From Karstenula rhodostoma CBS 690.94 (lineage: Eukaryota; Ascomycota; Dothideomycetes; Pleosporales; Didymosphaeriaceae), in contig MU001504.1 of NCBI GenBank assembly GCA_010093485.1, positions 1,061,769-1,125,768 of the forward strand: a DNA stretch of 64,000 nt, read 5' to 3'. The number at the start of each line of letters is the position of its first letter. Positions within the stretch are counted from its first letter, which is position 1. Under the pieces are notes generated by a model. It was not told where the DNA came from, made no database searches, and saw only the letters and a program-made list of their open reading frames with translations. A program made the position numbers and the translations under genes. Positions 41,951 to 53,757 of the stretch are shown here, one piece after another.

Positions 41951-44900
41951 TCACACGGCGCCGGCTGTGCCGAGTGATTGTTTCTGCATTGCCGGTGACC
42001 GGTAACTGTGACGATGCGGCGACCCTGTCCGGTGGCTGTCAGCGGACCCGGGCGCGGGTTGACTGTACGGGAGGTTGGGGGCGCCCAGATCTAATTGCTG
42101 TGGTGGAGTACTCTGATTGTTCGGTCCACCCGCGCCTGGGACATGGCGCACAGAGGATTCACCTGCGAATGCTTGAGGGTTGTGATCCGCTTGTGTAATG
42201 TGTGGAGCGTTACGCTGGTCTTTCCTCGAGGAGGCGCCAGACTGATTGCGCGGGGACGTTGCGGGGCCCGCCGGTCCTGGCGCTGATGGGGTTCTGCCGC
42301 GTTGCTCCCACTGTCTCATGATGTCCTTGGGAGTCAGCTCGGAGGAGCTGTCGTCGTAGAGTAGATCCACAATTTCGTCAGGCACCTACACCAAGTCAGC
42401 AAAGTCAACAGCCCGTGTGGGCGCATACTCGCCTCGCAGAACTCATCATTGTTCTCAATCAAATCGAAGACGACTCGGACAGCACCTTGGTCCACGCTCT
42501 TCATTTCCTTTTCGTTGTTCTCTCGCAAGATGTTTGGGGCCATGACTGTCGCAATGTTCCACGTGTCCATCTTGTTACCGGTTTCCTCATCTACAGTGTG
42601 GAACGACGAGACCCAATTGAGGAAACAGAACAAGACCTCCATGGTGTCGCGATGCGCCTTGGGCAACAGACAACAGACAAGGTGTAACACCTTCATTCGC
42701 TGTACCTCGTCGGTCATTTCTGTCCAGGTTAGCACATGTTGTGGAACTGTGACAGTATACGCACCATTTGCTGTCATGAACAAGCGGTATAGCTTGAGTG
42801 TCAAAACAGGATCCGGCATTAACCGAAGGAAACGCTTGAGAAGGTTCGCCAGTATGACGGGATTCTGTGTGTTGAGGTCCACCTGCTCCACACCCTTCGC
42901 ATCAATCTCTTCCTCGAGCTCTCGCAGAGCCTTGAGGTTACCATTCTTACGGAAGACACCTTCGATGGACATGTCCATGTTTCTCATGGCACTGACAGCG
43001 TCTTGCAGCAGTGCGGGTACTCGGAGCGTGCCTGGTCCAACACCGTCCGTAGACTCGGCGCCAAACCTCTCCACAAGCCATTCAAGAGACTGCCTAAACG
43101 TCGCTTTCTCGGAAACGGGCTTTTCAACGCTTGTCGGTCCCTTCTTCGGCTTATTCTTGTTCTTGCCAAATCCAATTTTACCCCAGAAGTTGGTTCGCTT
43201 TGTCTCGATGAGATCCAAGAGGTCGCCTTGGTTGTACTGATTGTCATCGAGCAACAGGCCCAGTTGAAGGACCGCGAGGCTCTTGAGTTTGAAATACTCC
43301 AGGGGCGAGAGCTCAGAAAAGTAAGTTCGTGGTCGTCCCTCCACTTGAAGTTGCCCTGAAGACATATCACGGCGATGTCCGTTCAAGAGCCTGGCCTGGT
43401 CTTGTTGACCAAGCAACGCACTACCACCCGCACGGAATGCATTAGGACGCTGCTCACGCTGCTGCTCCAATGCTGCCATGCGCGCAATGTCATCCAAAGC
43501 AAGCGAATTGACAGCAAGGGTAGTACCGTCTACATCGCCAGCCTCACGTTCTTGCACGATGTGCATCCCGCCTTTGCCTTGGCTATCGCCACCTGCACCT
43601 GATGCTTCTGGGCCATCAATGATTCTAGATTGGCGAGCGCGCTTCATGGTCTGCGAGAGGTGTTTGTCCAACCGTGTAGACCGTAGGCGCTTGATATCGG
43701 TCATAGACTGTTCGTAATTTGCGTTAGCGGCCTGAGCGTCGGCCGACGAGTGGCCACCAAAGGATTTGGAGCGGGCGTCCTGTCGTAGTTGAGATGGCTC
43801 CAGATCTCCACTGGCATCGCCCAGATGATGGCCCTGTGAAGAGTCGTATCCTGCCAGATTTGGATCATCTAGAAAATCAGTGAGTGGAGGAAATTCTCTT
43901 GCGGCGTGGGGGGCGATTGCCTGATCATGGGTGTCAAGACTGAATGCTCACAGGTGCTGGTGGGTTGACGACGACTCAACAAAACCTGACTTACCAGAAG
44001 TGTGTGGCAGAGCTCCGCTGGACCGCAATGTTGCCATCAGACGAGCGTGGGCAACCTTGAGTAGATGCACGTATTGTCGCAGCTTGGTTATTTGCTGGAA
44101 TCCGTTCTCCGCATCGGGCTGTGCTGCAGCGCACGCCGGGCAGAAGATCCTCTGCTTTGACTTGCTCCAGTAAGCGTTCTTGGTATCGCTGCGTAGGTCG
44201 GCTCCACAACCCCTGCAAACCATGCACCCGTAGTTGAACGACATGTTGTCAAGGTGCAAGCACTTGTCCTCCACCTGAGCATCGCATATCGGGCAGGCAT
44301 CCGCCCAACGCGGAACAAGCAACAGGGCCTCGGCGGCCTGGTCTTTCTGCGCCTCTTGCTCCAGTCTCTGGTCGAGGGAATTCACTTGCGCAAGGAAGTT
44401 TGTCAGACCAGTCGCGCTCCGCGTCTCTCGCTCCAGCTTCAAAGCACCCTGTAGGCAGATGCGGATCAACAGCTTCAGATAGTGTGCTAATCCAGTAACG
44501 AGGGATAAAAGCTCTTGCGTAACGCCGAGTCTACGCACACCGGTGCCTTGGGATTGCGTCAGAAGCGCGAAGAAAGCCACGACCTTCTTGCATAGCAATT
44601 TTGCCTCGCGCGAGTACGTCAGGCCTTTTGGTGTATTCGTGGTAAGCTGTGCGTCGAGGTCGTCTGCGGCGTGGAACAGGAGTTCGACGTGGACGATGAA
44701 TTTCTTCGCAGCCATGACACCGTCGACATAGGCGCCATTGCTGACGTGGAGGAGCATGTCGGAGATGCAAGTGGCCGACTTTTCCTCGAATGCGGACAGA
44801 GTCTTCCAAATCCAGTTGACTTTGGCTTCTATCTCTTCTTCTTGTTTGCGCACTCTATCGCGTACCTCGTCCGATGCGTCGGAACCCACGTCCTGCGGGC

Positions 44901-45873
44901 CTTGGGCTATGGGCTGGCCGGTTGAGTGCAAGCGCACGTTCCAGTACTTGTGGATCATGTAGCATTCCGGATGCCAATGCTGGTTCTGCCCATTGCGGAA
45001 AATTTCGACAAACTGCTTGAGAATCGACGTCTGGCAGCCGTTGCATCGCTGGGCGAATTTGGTCGAATAGTGGTAGTGGCAGTACACGCTGCCCTCGTGC
45101 TCGTAGTAGCTGTCCGACGCGCCGAACACAGTAGGGCAGACGGAGCAGGTGAAATGCTCGATGTGGTATTTCCGGTCTAACGCCGTGATGTACGAGCCCC
45201 GCAAAGCTTGTCCACAGTCAAAGCATAGCAGGTCGAGCCGCTTGAAGTAATCGGTCTCGCAAAGCGGGTATTGACCGGGGGGCTTGTCGGGCACGGGGAA
45301 GAACTTGGAGGCGACTATTTTACCGCAATCCTGTGTCGTGTTAGCGCATGCACTCAAACGAACAAAGCACAACAGAAGTCGCAGGGCGGAGCGAGCATCG
45401 ACTCGCCTGCAGCCCAACTCCTGGTACCAACAGTTACGTACATGACATGTAAAGCATTCCAGATGGTATGTGTCGCCCAATGCGCGGACAAATTGTCCTG
45501 TCAAGCCCTCGCCGCACTTGCCACAGATCTTGCTACGACCTCGAGGCTTCTCGCGTGCAGGATCTTGTTGCTGTAGGTCTGTTGGGTCGGTAAGGGAGCG
45601 GGAGGGCGGGCCGTTGCTCTTCTGGGAAGACGGCGCCTGCGGACTCTGCATGTCGTAGGGGTTCGTGGGCTGCCGCTGGAGGCCGTTGCTCCTCTGGTGA
45701 GATGGCGCCTGCGGACTGTGCATGTCATAGGGGTTCGTGGGCTGCCGCTGGAGGCCGTTGGTGCGCGGGTCATAGGCCTGGTATTGCTGCTGCTGTGGCT
45801 GCAGTTGCTGCTCCTGGGGGGCGTCCTGGCCTCCCAGCGAAGGCGGGCCGTCGCCGGGAGTTAGTCCGTTCAT
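41951..45873 (-). CDS. lrg1: LIM-domain RhoGAP, Lrg1-like
   Basis: Modelled as join(41951..42385, 42433..42719, 42765..43946, 43995..45330, 45442..45873) on the minus strand, 1223 aa. The Gln/Pro-rich N-terminus contains a 24-residue tandem duplication. LIM domains follow: CGKCGEGL..YHLECFTCH plus DCGKIV (joined across intron 45331-45441), LCFDCGQALRGSY, and CNGCQTSIL. A fourth zinc cluster (ACPICDAQV..CMVCRGCGADL) lies later. The RhoGAP domain is at about residues 895-1080, with the arginine finger in EGVFRKNG (near 920) and RFLRLMPDPVLT. Fungal Lrg1 inactivates Rho1, controlling glucan synthesis and hyphal growth. The fourth intron (42386-42432) must be GC-AG (GCGAGT) to keep frame, and intron 42720-42764 is 45 nt and stopless. 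Divergent from rpb4. Confidence 0.9.
45611..45760 (-). repeat. 72-bp coding tandem duplication inside the LIM-RhoGAP gene
   Basis: The 72 bp from 45611 recur from 45683 with only a few changes, and a third copy begins at 45755 and breaks off. Translated, each unit is a 24-residue Pro/Gln-rich block containing NGLQRQPTNPYDM and SPQAPS. It is in frame and in the disordered N-terminus, so copy number could vary without destroying the protein. Confidence 0.9.
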
Positions 45874-47033
45874 GGCGGCGGTCTGCCAATGCTCGGCGCG
45901 TGTGCTGCGATGCCAGTGCGCAGACAGTCGGGGGGCGCAGGTGTGGGCGGCGAGGAGCGAGCCGGGCGCGCGAGACGGGGCGGTGCGAGCGGCGGCAACG
46001 AGAGGCGGCGGAGGAAGTGCGGAGGAATTGCAGAGGGGACGACGGCGGGTGTTGAGGGCGGATCAGGGCGCCGCAGCAGCGGTGGTGTTGCAGCGGGAGG
46101 AGGGAGGGGAGGGGCGCGGGTGGAGCGCTGAACCGTGCCCAGCGGTGAAGGTTGGCCAGCGCGGGTTGGGGTTGTTCAGGCGCGCAGTCGGCAGCATTCG
46201 TCGCAGTCGGGTTGGCGAGGGCGACGTCGAGGGACGGCGAGAGACAGCGAGTCGACGAGGGGAGGGGAGAGGAGGTGCCAATTGGGCAGCTGGGGCGGCT
46301 GAAGGGGTGGCAGGGTGGCAGGCGGGCAACAAACGGCGCGACTGGGCCCACTGGCAGGTCGTGGGGAGGAAGGACGGCGGGTCTCGGGCGTGTGTTGTAC
46401 TGTATGGGGCTGCCGCCAAGCGTGCTCTCGCTCTGGAGAGTCCAGCAAAGGCAGCGAAATTGCGGCGACGATCCACACGGCGAGAGAAAGACGGCGCTGC
46501 TTATGACGGCAGGACGCTATGCCCGGCCCCGGCGCAGGCGCTGGCGCTCGGGATTACTTGTGCCCATGTAGTGCAGCGATGCATTGTAGGAGGTATAGCG
46601 TATAGCGCCCGCTGCTATTGCCCGCCAGCGCCAGAGCGAGGCGAGGCGGGGCCCGACCAGACCAGTTGAGTAGCCAGTTGAGCCACCAGCCAGCCTGAGC
46701 CAGCCACTGCAGCCAAGTCACCGCGACACGTCACGTGCTGCCCGACTGCAGCGACCGCTCCACCAGATGCGAAGCCCGAGGGCGTGCGAGACGCGCAGTT
46801 GAGCCTCGTGCCGTGCCCCGAGTCCTCCGTCGCCCGTCGTCCAGCCTCGTCCACACCCCGAATCCACCGCCGCCACCGCCCGGCTGCTCTGTGCGCGCCC
46901 GGAAAGAGCGACCGGCCCAGCGCCTTCACTGCCTGCCACGCTCTTTCACGCCTGCACGCCCTGCAAACAAAGCCACCCACCTCTGCCCCCACGCAACCGA
47001 CCGCCGTAGCCCCGTTCCTCTCACCCGCCCACC
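45874..47033. promoter_or_regulatory. GC-rich divergent promoter region between lrg1 and rpb4
   Basis: These 1.16 kb separate two divergently transcribed genes. The stretch is G- or C-rich with many long overlapping ORFs on both strands, a consequence of few A/T-containing stops. None resembles a protein. Imperfect short purine/pyrimidine strings such as GGCGGAGGAAG and CCACCGCCGCC occur. No particular site can be assigned. Confidence 0.5.
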
Positions 47034-47711
47034 ATGGACGACGAGCCGCAAGACCAGCCCGCCCAGGTGGCCATCGAGCCGCCCACCTTCAAGGCCCCGC
47101 GCATGGTCTCGCGCCCCAAGCCGCAGCAGCAGGAAGAGGAGGAGATCGGCTCCGAGCTCAAGCTAGGCGACTTCGAGGGCGAGCAGCCGCTGTCCATATC
47201 CGAGGCGCGCGCAGTCGTCACCGCCGTGCACGAGAAGCGGAAACTGAAGGCTGCCGAAGGCCACGGTGTGCTGGGCGACAGGACGCACAACGACACCCAG
47301 TACGCACATGCGCGCGTTGCCTAGACGTCGAGCTTTTGCTGAAGAGCGCAGGTCCATCCAGCAGTTCGTCGACTACCTCGAGATGTTCGCGCGCTACAAG
47401 GAGCTCAACAACCTGACAGCCATGGGCGGCGTGCTCGACGCGAATCCGCAGTTCACCATGGCGGAGCGCGCCATGCTCGGTACGAAACCTGCTTCTCTGG
47501 AATGTGCATTTGGCTGACCTTGCAGGGTCGCTGTGCTGCGACACGGCCGACGAGGCGAAGACGCTCATCCCGTCGCTGGCTTCCAAGATGGACGACGACT
47601 CCTTGCAGCCTGTGCTGGATGAGCTGCAGAAGTACCGTATGCATATCCCGTTTCACACCCTTCACCTGGCCGTAACTGACTTGGTCATCAGAGGATCGCT
47701 TGACCATGTGA
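47034..47711 (+). CDS. rpb4: RNA polymerase II subunit Rpb4
   Basis: Modelled as join(47034..47299, 47352..47479, 47526..47636, 47692..47711), 174 aa. The conserved N-terminal element reads LKLGDFEGEQPLSISEARAV. The HRDC-like C-terminal domain is assembled from small exons: QSIQQFVDYLEMFARYKELN, then GSLCCDTADEAKTLIPSLAS, and DELQKYQDRLTM at the end. GSLCCDTADEAKTLIPSL is the family signature. Rpb4 pairs with Rpb7 as the stalk of RNA polymerase II, with roles in initiation, stress and mRNA export/decay. The last exon is only 20 nt. The start is ATG at MDDEPQDQPAQ in a good CCACCATGG context. Divergent from the LIM-RhoGAP gene. Confidence 0.93.
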
Positions 47712-48320
47712 GCTACCTACGCGCACGCTGAGAAGCACATCCACTCTACGAGTTCGAGACACGAGACCGCGCCATGGAGGCAGAGACCTCGAGACGGAAT
47801 CGTACGAACGATGATACACGGCATCGCGAATGACAGTGACAGCCTCAGGCGGTGAAAATGCATGATCGGGAGCTCTGGCTTTTGCGATACCAACCGATAG
47901 ACGGGCCCCGCTGGGTCAATATAGCAAAAATCTATTATTTTCAAAGTCACAAGACGCATCTCGGGCGGTAGCATCAACTCTGGACTTAAGCTGCATCTCG
48001 ACACCCTCTTTATATAGTGATGATCTAATATTATGTATATTTTTTCTCTTATTATTTCTCTCTATTGGTTCCAAGTATCTATTAGATACTAATAAGATTT
48101 TTTTTTATAGAAATAGTATTATTCTACGTGATCCTGAGTAATCTTAGTACCTACTTAAATCCAACGAATTTGCCACCGCCAGCGACGCATTTTCCAGCTC
48201 TGCGTACGATTCTACCTTCTGGCTGACTCGATCAAGGTTCTAGCTCGCTTCTACTCAACAATCTCCTGTAAACCGCTCAGTAATAATTATTGGATAAATA
48301 GGCACATCTACATCGCCCCC
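47712..48320. other. Intergenic with an AT-rich island
   Basis: These 609 bp are the convergent 3' region of rpb4 and the MFS gene. From about 48005 to 48180 the sequence becomes strikingly AT-rich (runs such as T9, TATAT, TAATATTATG), unlike the surroundings. A small palindrome TATCTATTAGATA is present near 48075. It may be a RIP-degraded transposon remnant. Confidence 0.5.
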
Positions 48321-50017
48321 TTACTTCTCCGCATCATGCTTAGCGCTCGCCATCCTATCTCTCATCCAGCACTTCACACAAAACACGCCACTGATGATGA
48401 GCCCCAACCCGCTCAGTCCGACCGCCATGTACAGGGCGGCCCTATACCCCCTCAGCGTATCCTCGGGCGACGTCCCCCCATCCACCACATACACCTCCAC
48501 CGTCCCCGCGAACCCCAGCCCCAGCGAAATCGAATAATTCACCACGGTATTCACCAGACTCGCCGCAATGCCCTGATGCTCCTTGGAAACGGCGTCGGAA
48601 AGGATGAGCGTGGCCGCCGGAAACGACATATCCATGCCCCAGGGGGTGACGACGGTAGCGAAGAATAACTGGCCCCAGTACAGCTGGTCGACGGGACACG
48701 TCATGATGAGGACGGTGCCGATGGTAAAGCAGGACAGCGCGATCATCATAACAGGCGGCGGGCCCACGCGGTGGATGACGAGTCCTGTGACGAGCGCCGC
48801 GATGCACCCGGACGGCACGACGGGCACCATCCACGCCGTCGCGAGTAGTGGTGGTGCATGCCGCAGCACCTGTATAAACTGCCACGTGTAGTAGTACCAG
48901 ATGCCGAAGCAGGCCCAGCCACACGCGACGCAGGCGAGCACGAAGGCGACGTCCGTGGAGAGCGCGTCGAAGGGGATGAGCGGGGTGTTTGACACGCGCA
49001 GCTCGATGTAGAAGAAGAGGGGGAGGAAGACGAACGACAGGAGCAGGCAGACGCAGACGTAGGGTTTGTCCCAGCCGACGAGGGGGGCCTGGTTCCAGGC
49101 GAAGTTGAAGAGGACGAGGGCGGTGACGCCGGCGAGGGCGCCGGGGAGGTCGAGGTTGGAGATTTGCTCGCGCGCCGACATGTGCGAGAAGCGAGACTTT
49201 TTCGGGGGGTCCGGGATCAGGAAGAAGCCTGCAGCGCTGAGGAGAACGAGGTAGACGGCGCAGGCCCAGTAGGTCCAGGGCCACCACGCGAGGTCGAAGA
49301 GGCCGGCGAAGACGCTGCCGATGATGCTGCCTGTCGGGGCGCAGGCGCCGAAGATGGCGAAGACCATGTTTTTTCTCTTGCCTGGCGCGTACGTGGCGCC
49401 CAAGATGGCGAGGGCGTTGGGCAGCATGATGGCGGGGCCGATGCCCTCGAATACGCGCGCGAAGGTGAAGAGGACGTGGTTGGAGTAGGCGGACAGTCCT
49501 AGGACGAGAGACCAGAGAGACATCCAGAGGAAGCCGATGAGCAGCATGCGTTTGTAGCCGAAGACGTCGCCGAAGCGGCCGGAGGGGAGGATGAAGGTTC
49601 CGACTGTGAGGGAGTAGCCGGCGATAAGCCATGGCAGTTGTGCGTCCGAGAGACCAAAGTCGTTTCCGATGACATGAACAATAGTCTGTACGTTTCCCAG
49701 ACCAGCTTCTGTGATGGCGTTAGGATAGGCGTTGTGGAGTGGAAGATTGTCTTACGCGTCAGGAGCTGCGCGCTGCAAACAATAGCGACGAAGATGATCT
49801 CTCGCGGCAGCGACAGCGTCTCTGCTATCGACTTTGTCCTCGTCAAGTCCATCTCATTTCCCATCTCCCCCTCGTTCGGCACCGAATCGCCATCGTGTTC
49901 TGTCGGCGACAGCGACGCACTGCTGTGACGCCATGGTGGTTCCTCTTCCGCCTCTTTACCAAACAGGTTCGCCGGCACGTCCTGATCCGTTCGCTTTTCG
50001 GATATACTACCCACCAT
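48321..50017 (-). CDS. MFS transporter, DHA2 (14-TM) drug/H+ antiporter type
   Basis: Modelled as join(48321..49708, 49756..50017) on the minus strand, 549 aa. A hydrophilic N-terminus leads into LPREIIFVAIVCSAQLL. The intron (47 nt, GTAAGA..CAG) restores the family sequence LLTQAGLGNVQTIVH. The signature G-R-F-G-D-x-x-G-Y-K-R of loop 2-3 is present (GRFGDVFGYKRM), as is the antiporter motif C-like GPAIMLPNALAILGA. About 14 hydrophobic segments follow, ending in a charged C-terminus. DHA2 members export drugs or metabolites by proton exchange; the substrate is unknown. Choosing MVGSISEKRTDQ (50017) rather than a Met 75 nt upstream is a judgement. It lies 1.4 kb from the catabolic-type gene block. 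Confidence 0.88.
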
Positions 50018-51448
50018 CTTGACGTTACGAAGCGAGCAGGTACGTACCTTCTGCCATCGCGGGAAGGCTAGACCTTTAATACAGCAAGTCATCGAAGCTA
50101 TGCGTGTTCAAACCCGGCCCGTTACCTCGACTGTACGTTAGCGGCCCACCGCGGAAGCCGACCCGCACCTTTTGTCAGATATGACAGAGCGCCTGGACGC
50201 GTACGGCTTACACGATGCTGAGGTCGAGTCGCGCCGAGTGGAGCACTAATAACACGACTCCGAAACCCGCCTGTTGCTGCCTGCCAAAGCGCAGAGGGCG
50301 ATGCGCGTGCAGCATCTTCGTGATAGCCAAGTGTGCAGATATCGCGGCTAATAGCGCCGAATGAGCAAGGCTTGGGCTTTTGCAACACCTTGTTTGAACG
50401 TTGGGTTGGGATGGCGATGGTATCGAGTCAGTTAGGAGAAGTGGGAAATGGGTATGTTCTTAAACAAAAAGGAAGCACCTACCTGGCGCGATGAGGCATA
50501 GTGAACAAACCTGGGTGCATAGCATTAACGTGTAAAGTTACCTAACCTTGTTTATCCACTCACAACGCTTCCTTTTGTATCAGGCAGCCCATGTCCATGT
50601 TTGTTTATCACTTTACGGGATCCTACTTTGTAGTTCGAGTCAACAATCAGAAAACCACGTGTAAAGAAGCCTTTTGCATAGCTCGTCCGTATACGCATCG
50701 CAAACAATCTATAAGCCGAGTATCGGCACTAATGCAAGCACATTCTTGTGCATACACCTCGTACGCCGTGAGCCTCGCGCCGCCTATGTTCCCAACACGC
50801 GCCCATTCCATTGTTTCACCCAAACCTTCTGTCTCAGTGAACGTATCGCCGTCTATGTCTCTAGGTTTCGATGTCCGTCGATCATCACCTAAATTTTCTT
50901 GATTAGCCGCTCGAGTCTATACCTATGTTACTCCTCGTCGTGGTAGCTACAACTAGAGTCCCGCCACCACAGGAAGCGACACTGAAGGAATCCATTCTTG
51001 AGGAGGCCACGCTTCATGGTGGGTGGTGCACTGGTGATGGTGACATATAGATAGAGGCCCGTCTGATTCGCGAAGCATGTCCAGGATCATATTAGACGCA
51101 AGGTACGATACGTCCGTCGATTCGTCCTAATTGTAGAACATTGTGCCGTCAGTGCAGAGTTCAGTGAGGTGTTGAGTTCAGGATGACAGTGCGTGGAGAT
51201 GGGAGCCGGGTTTTCTAGTGTGAATGGGGACATAGCAGAGTAGCCCAGATAGCTTTACGGCTAGAATTGTATACGTGTTGAGCTTATTGAATCGTGTTTC
51301 GGTACCGTAGAATTGCTTATCGCGTGTTGAGGAGTTGGTACGGCGAGAAGTGGGTTGCTATGCGTACACGGACCGCAGGACGGCGCCATCGCAAGGCAGA
51401 CCCAACAAATATGTCTTTGTCATCAACCTAAAAACCAATCCAATCTCA
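50018..51448. other. Intergenic, 1.4 kb, nothing recognised
   Basis: This holds the promoter of the MFS gene and the 3' region of the P450 gene. A 103-codon plus-strand ORF at 50591-50902 has no coding signature. No RNA gene or repeat could be identified. Confidence 0.45.
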
Positions 51449-53267
51449 TCATACTGCCCTCCTTACAGTCATAGGCATCCCATCAATCGGCTTCGCCTCA
51501 AATTTGAAGACCGAGAATGCTCTGTCTCCAAACACGGTATCCAGGTCAGTCCACCCAAATCTTTGCTTTGTAGGCCTCAGCCCGCTACACTCGAAGTCAA
51601 AGTCCCTCACCGTAAGCAGAAGGGTCAATTTCATCTCTGCCATCGCCATCGTCTGTCCCAGACACGCCCTCGGCCCGCGCTCAAATGGCCGCCATGCGTT
51701 CCGCGGCACTTCATCGCGAGTAAAGCGGTCCGGGTCAAACTTTTTGGGATTAGAATAGAGCTTCGGATCATAGTGCATAGTATGTTGCAAGCCCGTGACA
51801 AGCTGGCCTCTAGTGGTGAGCTGTTGGCCTTTGTAGGTTAAGAAGCCTGTGGCATCTTCCATGCGGGCTGAATTGCCGATGGGGTACATGCGTAGAACTT
51901 CTTTAAGAACGTTCGTTGTATACTCGAGCTCATTGACCCTATTCGGCTCTGCTTGGAGTAGATCGTAGGTGGCTTCAACACCAGGGCAAAAGACGGTGTC
52001 ATGCTCGCGTCGTAGTTTCTCAAGGACCTGCGGGTGTACCGAGAGCAGTGCATAGGCAAATATAAGTGTGGCTGTCGTGGTGCCGGAAGAGGCTAGCAGA
52101 AGGGTTCGTACTTGACGTCAAATCAGAGAGCGAATCTTGATGTAACTCGAGAAGTATCACTTACCTTGTGTGATTGCCATGTGCATGAAGGCGGGGTCAA
52201 GAGCTTCTCTTTGCGTCTTTCGAACTTCAAGCAGATGCTCGCGCAGAATAAGGTCCATCGTGCATAAGCCCCGCTTCTGGTTGACATCCACATTATCCCG
52301 CTGGAGCTTCTCGAATCGAACGCGAATCATATCTGCCAGTTGAGCTTCCACATCACGACTCAGTCTGTTCATCCTCCAACGGGCAAAGAGTTTTCCCACG
52401 GGGTTCCAGGAGTACATGATATAGATGTTTTCATCGCACGCCGCATGAAATTTCGCCAGCATTGGCGTCTCCTTGCGCTGTGTATCGAGTGACTCCTCGA
52501 AAATCGATCTGGCAATGGTATTGAGCACAAGATTTGCAAGGACCCTTTCAATCTCGAACACCTCGCCGGTCGCAGCCATCTCCTGCAAGATTGATCGGAA
52601 CACCATCACCTCTTCCGCCATCATACCAGCCATACTTCTTTGATGTGAGACCGAGAATGCAGGAGCGATCATGTTGTGCGCAGCTTTCCACGCCGGCCCG
52701 TTTGCTGTTGCAATGTTGCCTGTTCCTAGGACAGTATCCATGGATGTGGTTGCTATGATGTGTTTTGGGTGGTTCTTCAGGACCGTAAATTGGTTTGCCT
52801 GCCAGACCCGGAGGTACAAAGTCAGTTTATGTCTCAAATAAGGGGAATGATAGTACTTCGCTGGTGTCTCAGCTAAGCTAAGGAAAAAACTTTTCTTATA
52901 TCTTAAGTAGATATATCGCAGTTATCCTCGTGCTTGGCGGAAACACCCTCTTCGTACCGGAGAAACTTGCCAGATCCGGGTCCGTAACAATCAGTTGCGA
53001 TGGGCCAACTGGCCATAGATCCAGATACCAGGCTCCGGGCATGTCGTACTTTTGCGAAATCGTCGTGATAACTTGCTGGTAATGTGCACCACTGGGAAGA
53101 AGACTCATCGGTTCCCCGAAGAGCTTCAAGTGGCCCCACAAAAAGCTGTGCGGTGGTGTAGGCACATCACGGTAGAAACGTCTGTGCATATAAAGTTTCA
53201 CGAAGAAGTACGCCAGAGAAGCGATCAACCCGGACAAAGTGAGTGTAAGCCATGACGGTTTCTCCAT
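51449..53267 (-). CDS. Cytochrome P450 monooxygenase
   Basis: Modelled as join(51449..52110, 52165..52798, 52947..53267) on the minus strand, 538 aa. An N-terminal membrane anchor (SWLTLTLSGLIASLAYFFVK) is followed by the Pro hinge PTPPHSFLWGHLK. The I-helix oxygen site reads LLASSGTTTAT, the ExxR is KEVLRMYP (about residue 389), PERF-type sequence is FDPDRFT, and the heme-binding loop is FERGPRACLGQ with Cys near 467. It would be an ER-bound oxygenase using a P450 reductase; the substrate is unknown. The first intron (52799-52946, 148 nt) is unusually long and its donor (GTGTTT) is weak, so residues around 105-110 are uncertain. Next to lactonase and esterase genes. Confidence 0.87.
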
Positions 53268-53757
53268 CGTTATCAATAAGGAGCGAAGATGCGAAGAAGA
53301 TAACACTGGAAGGGGGTGGATTGATTTTATACCGTATGAACTCGTCGATAGGCGTTTCTATTAGCCAGATTCAGTCACTATTGAAGAAGCGAGAGCGCTT
53401 TTCCTAGAAATACTAGCGTCTCTCTATATTTTGTTAAATAGCGAATTAGAGTAGCTCTGCCACGTCTTAATACAGCTAGTACAAAGCCTTATCGACAAGT
53501 TGTTACGGTACAGCCCCGTCTCGCATCAGCGCTACGCGTGCCCTGCCTCGTTGGGCGTAGCTCACTTTCCATAGCGTGTACTATAAAATCCTAGAATCTA
53601 CCCAAAATAATTTGCGCAACACTAGACAGAAAACGGTATATAAATCGTTGAGCATCGTGAGTACGTACAGGCTTGCGCAGGGTTAATGCTTGATGTTCGT
53701 GTCCTGTTTGGGAAGCCATCACTCCCGTCGAAACCACCACGCCACATCTCTAGAACA
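53268..53757. other. Intergenic, partly AT-rich
   Basis: This is the promoter of the P450 gene and the 3' region of the lactonase gene. The sequence at about 53390-53480 is rich in TA and TAAT strings and may be a degraded repeat. No gene is visible. Confidence 0.45.

Noticed and set aside
45770..46669. Several long ORFs on both strands in the lrg1-rpb4 promoter
   Set aside because: High GC removes stop codons; the sequences are low-complexity R/G/P/S text with no conserved block.
48442..49632. 396-codon minus-strand ORF overlapping the MFS gene, Arg/Pro/His-rich
   Set aside because: Shadow frame of the GC-rich transporter gene; composition is that of a frame-shifted reading and it has no domain.
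51335..51841. 168-codon ORF antisense to the P450 C-terminus
   Set aside because: Shadow of the heme-binding exon.
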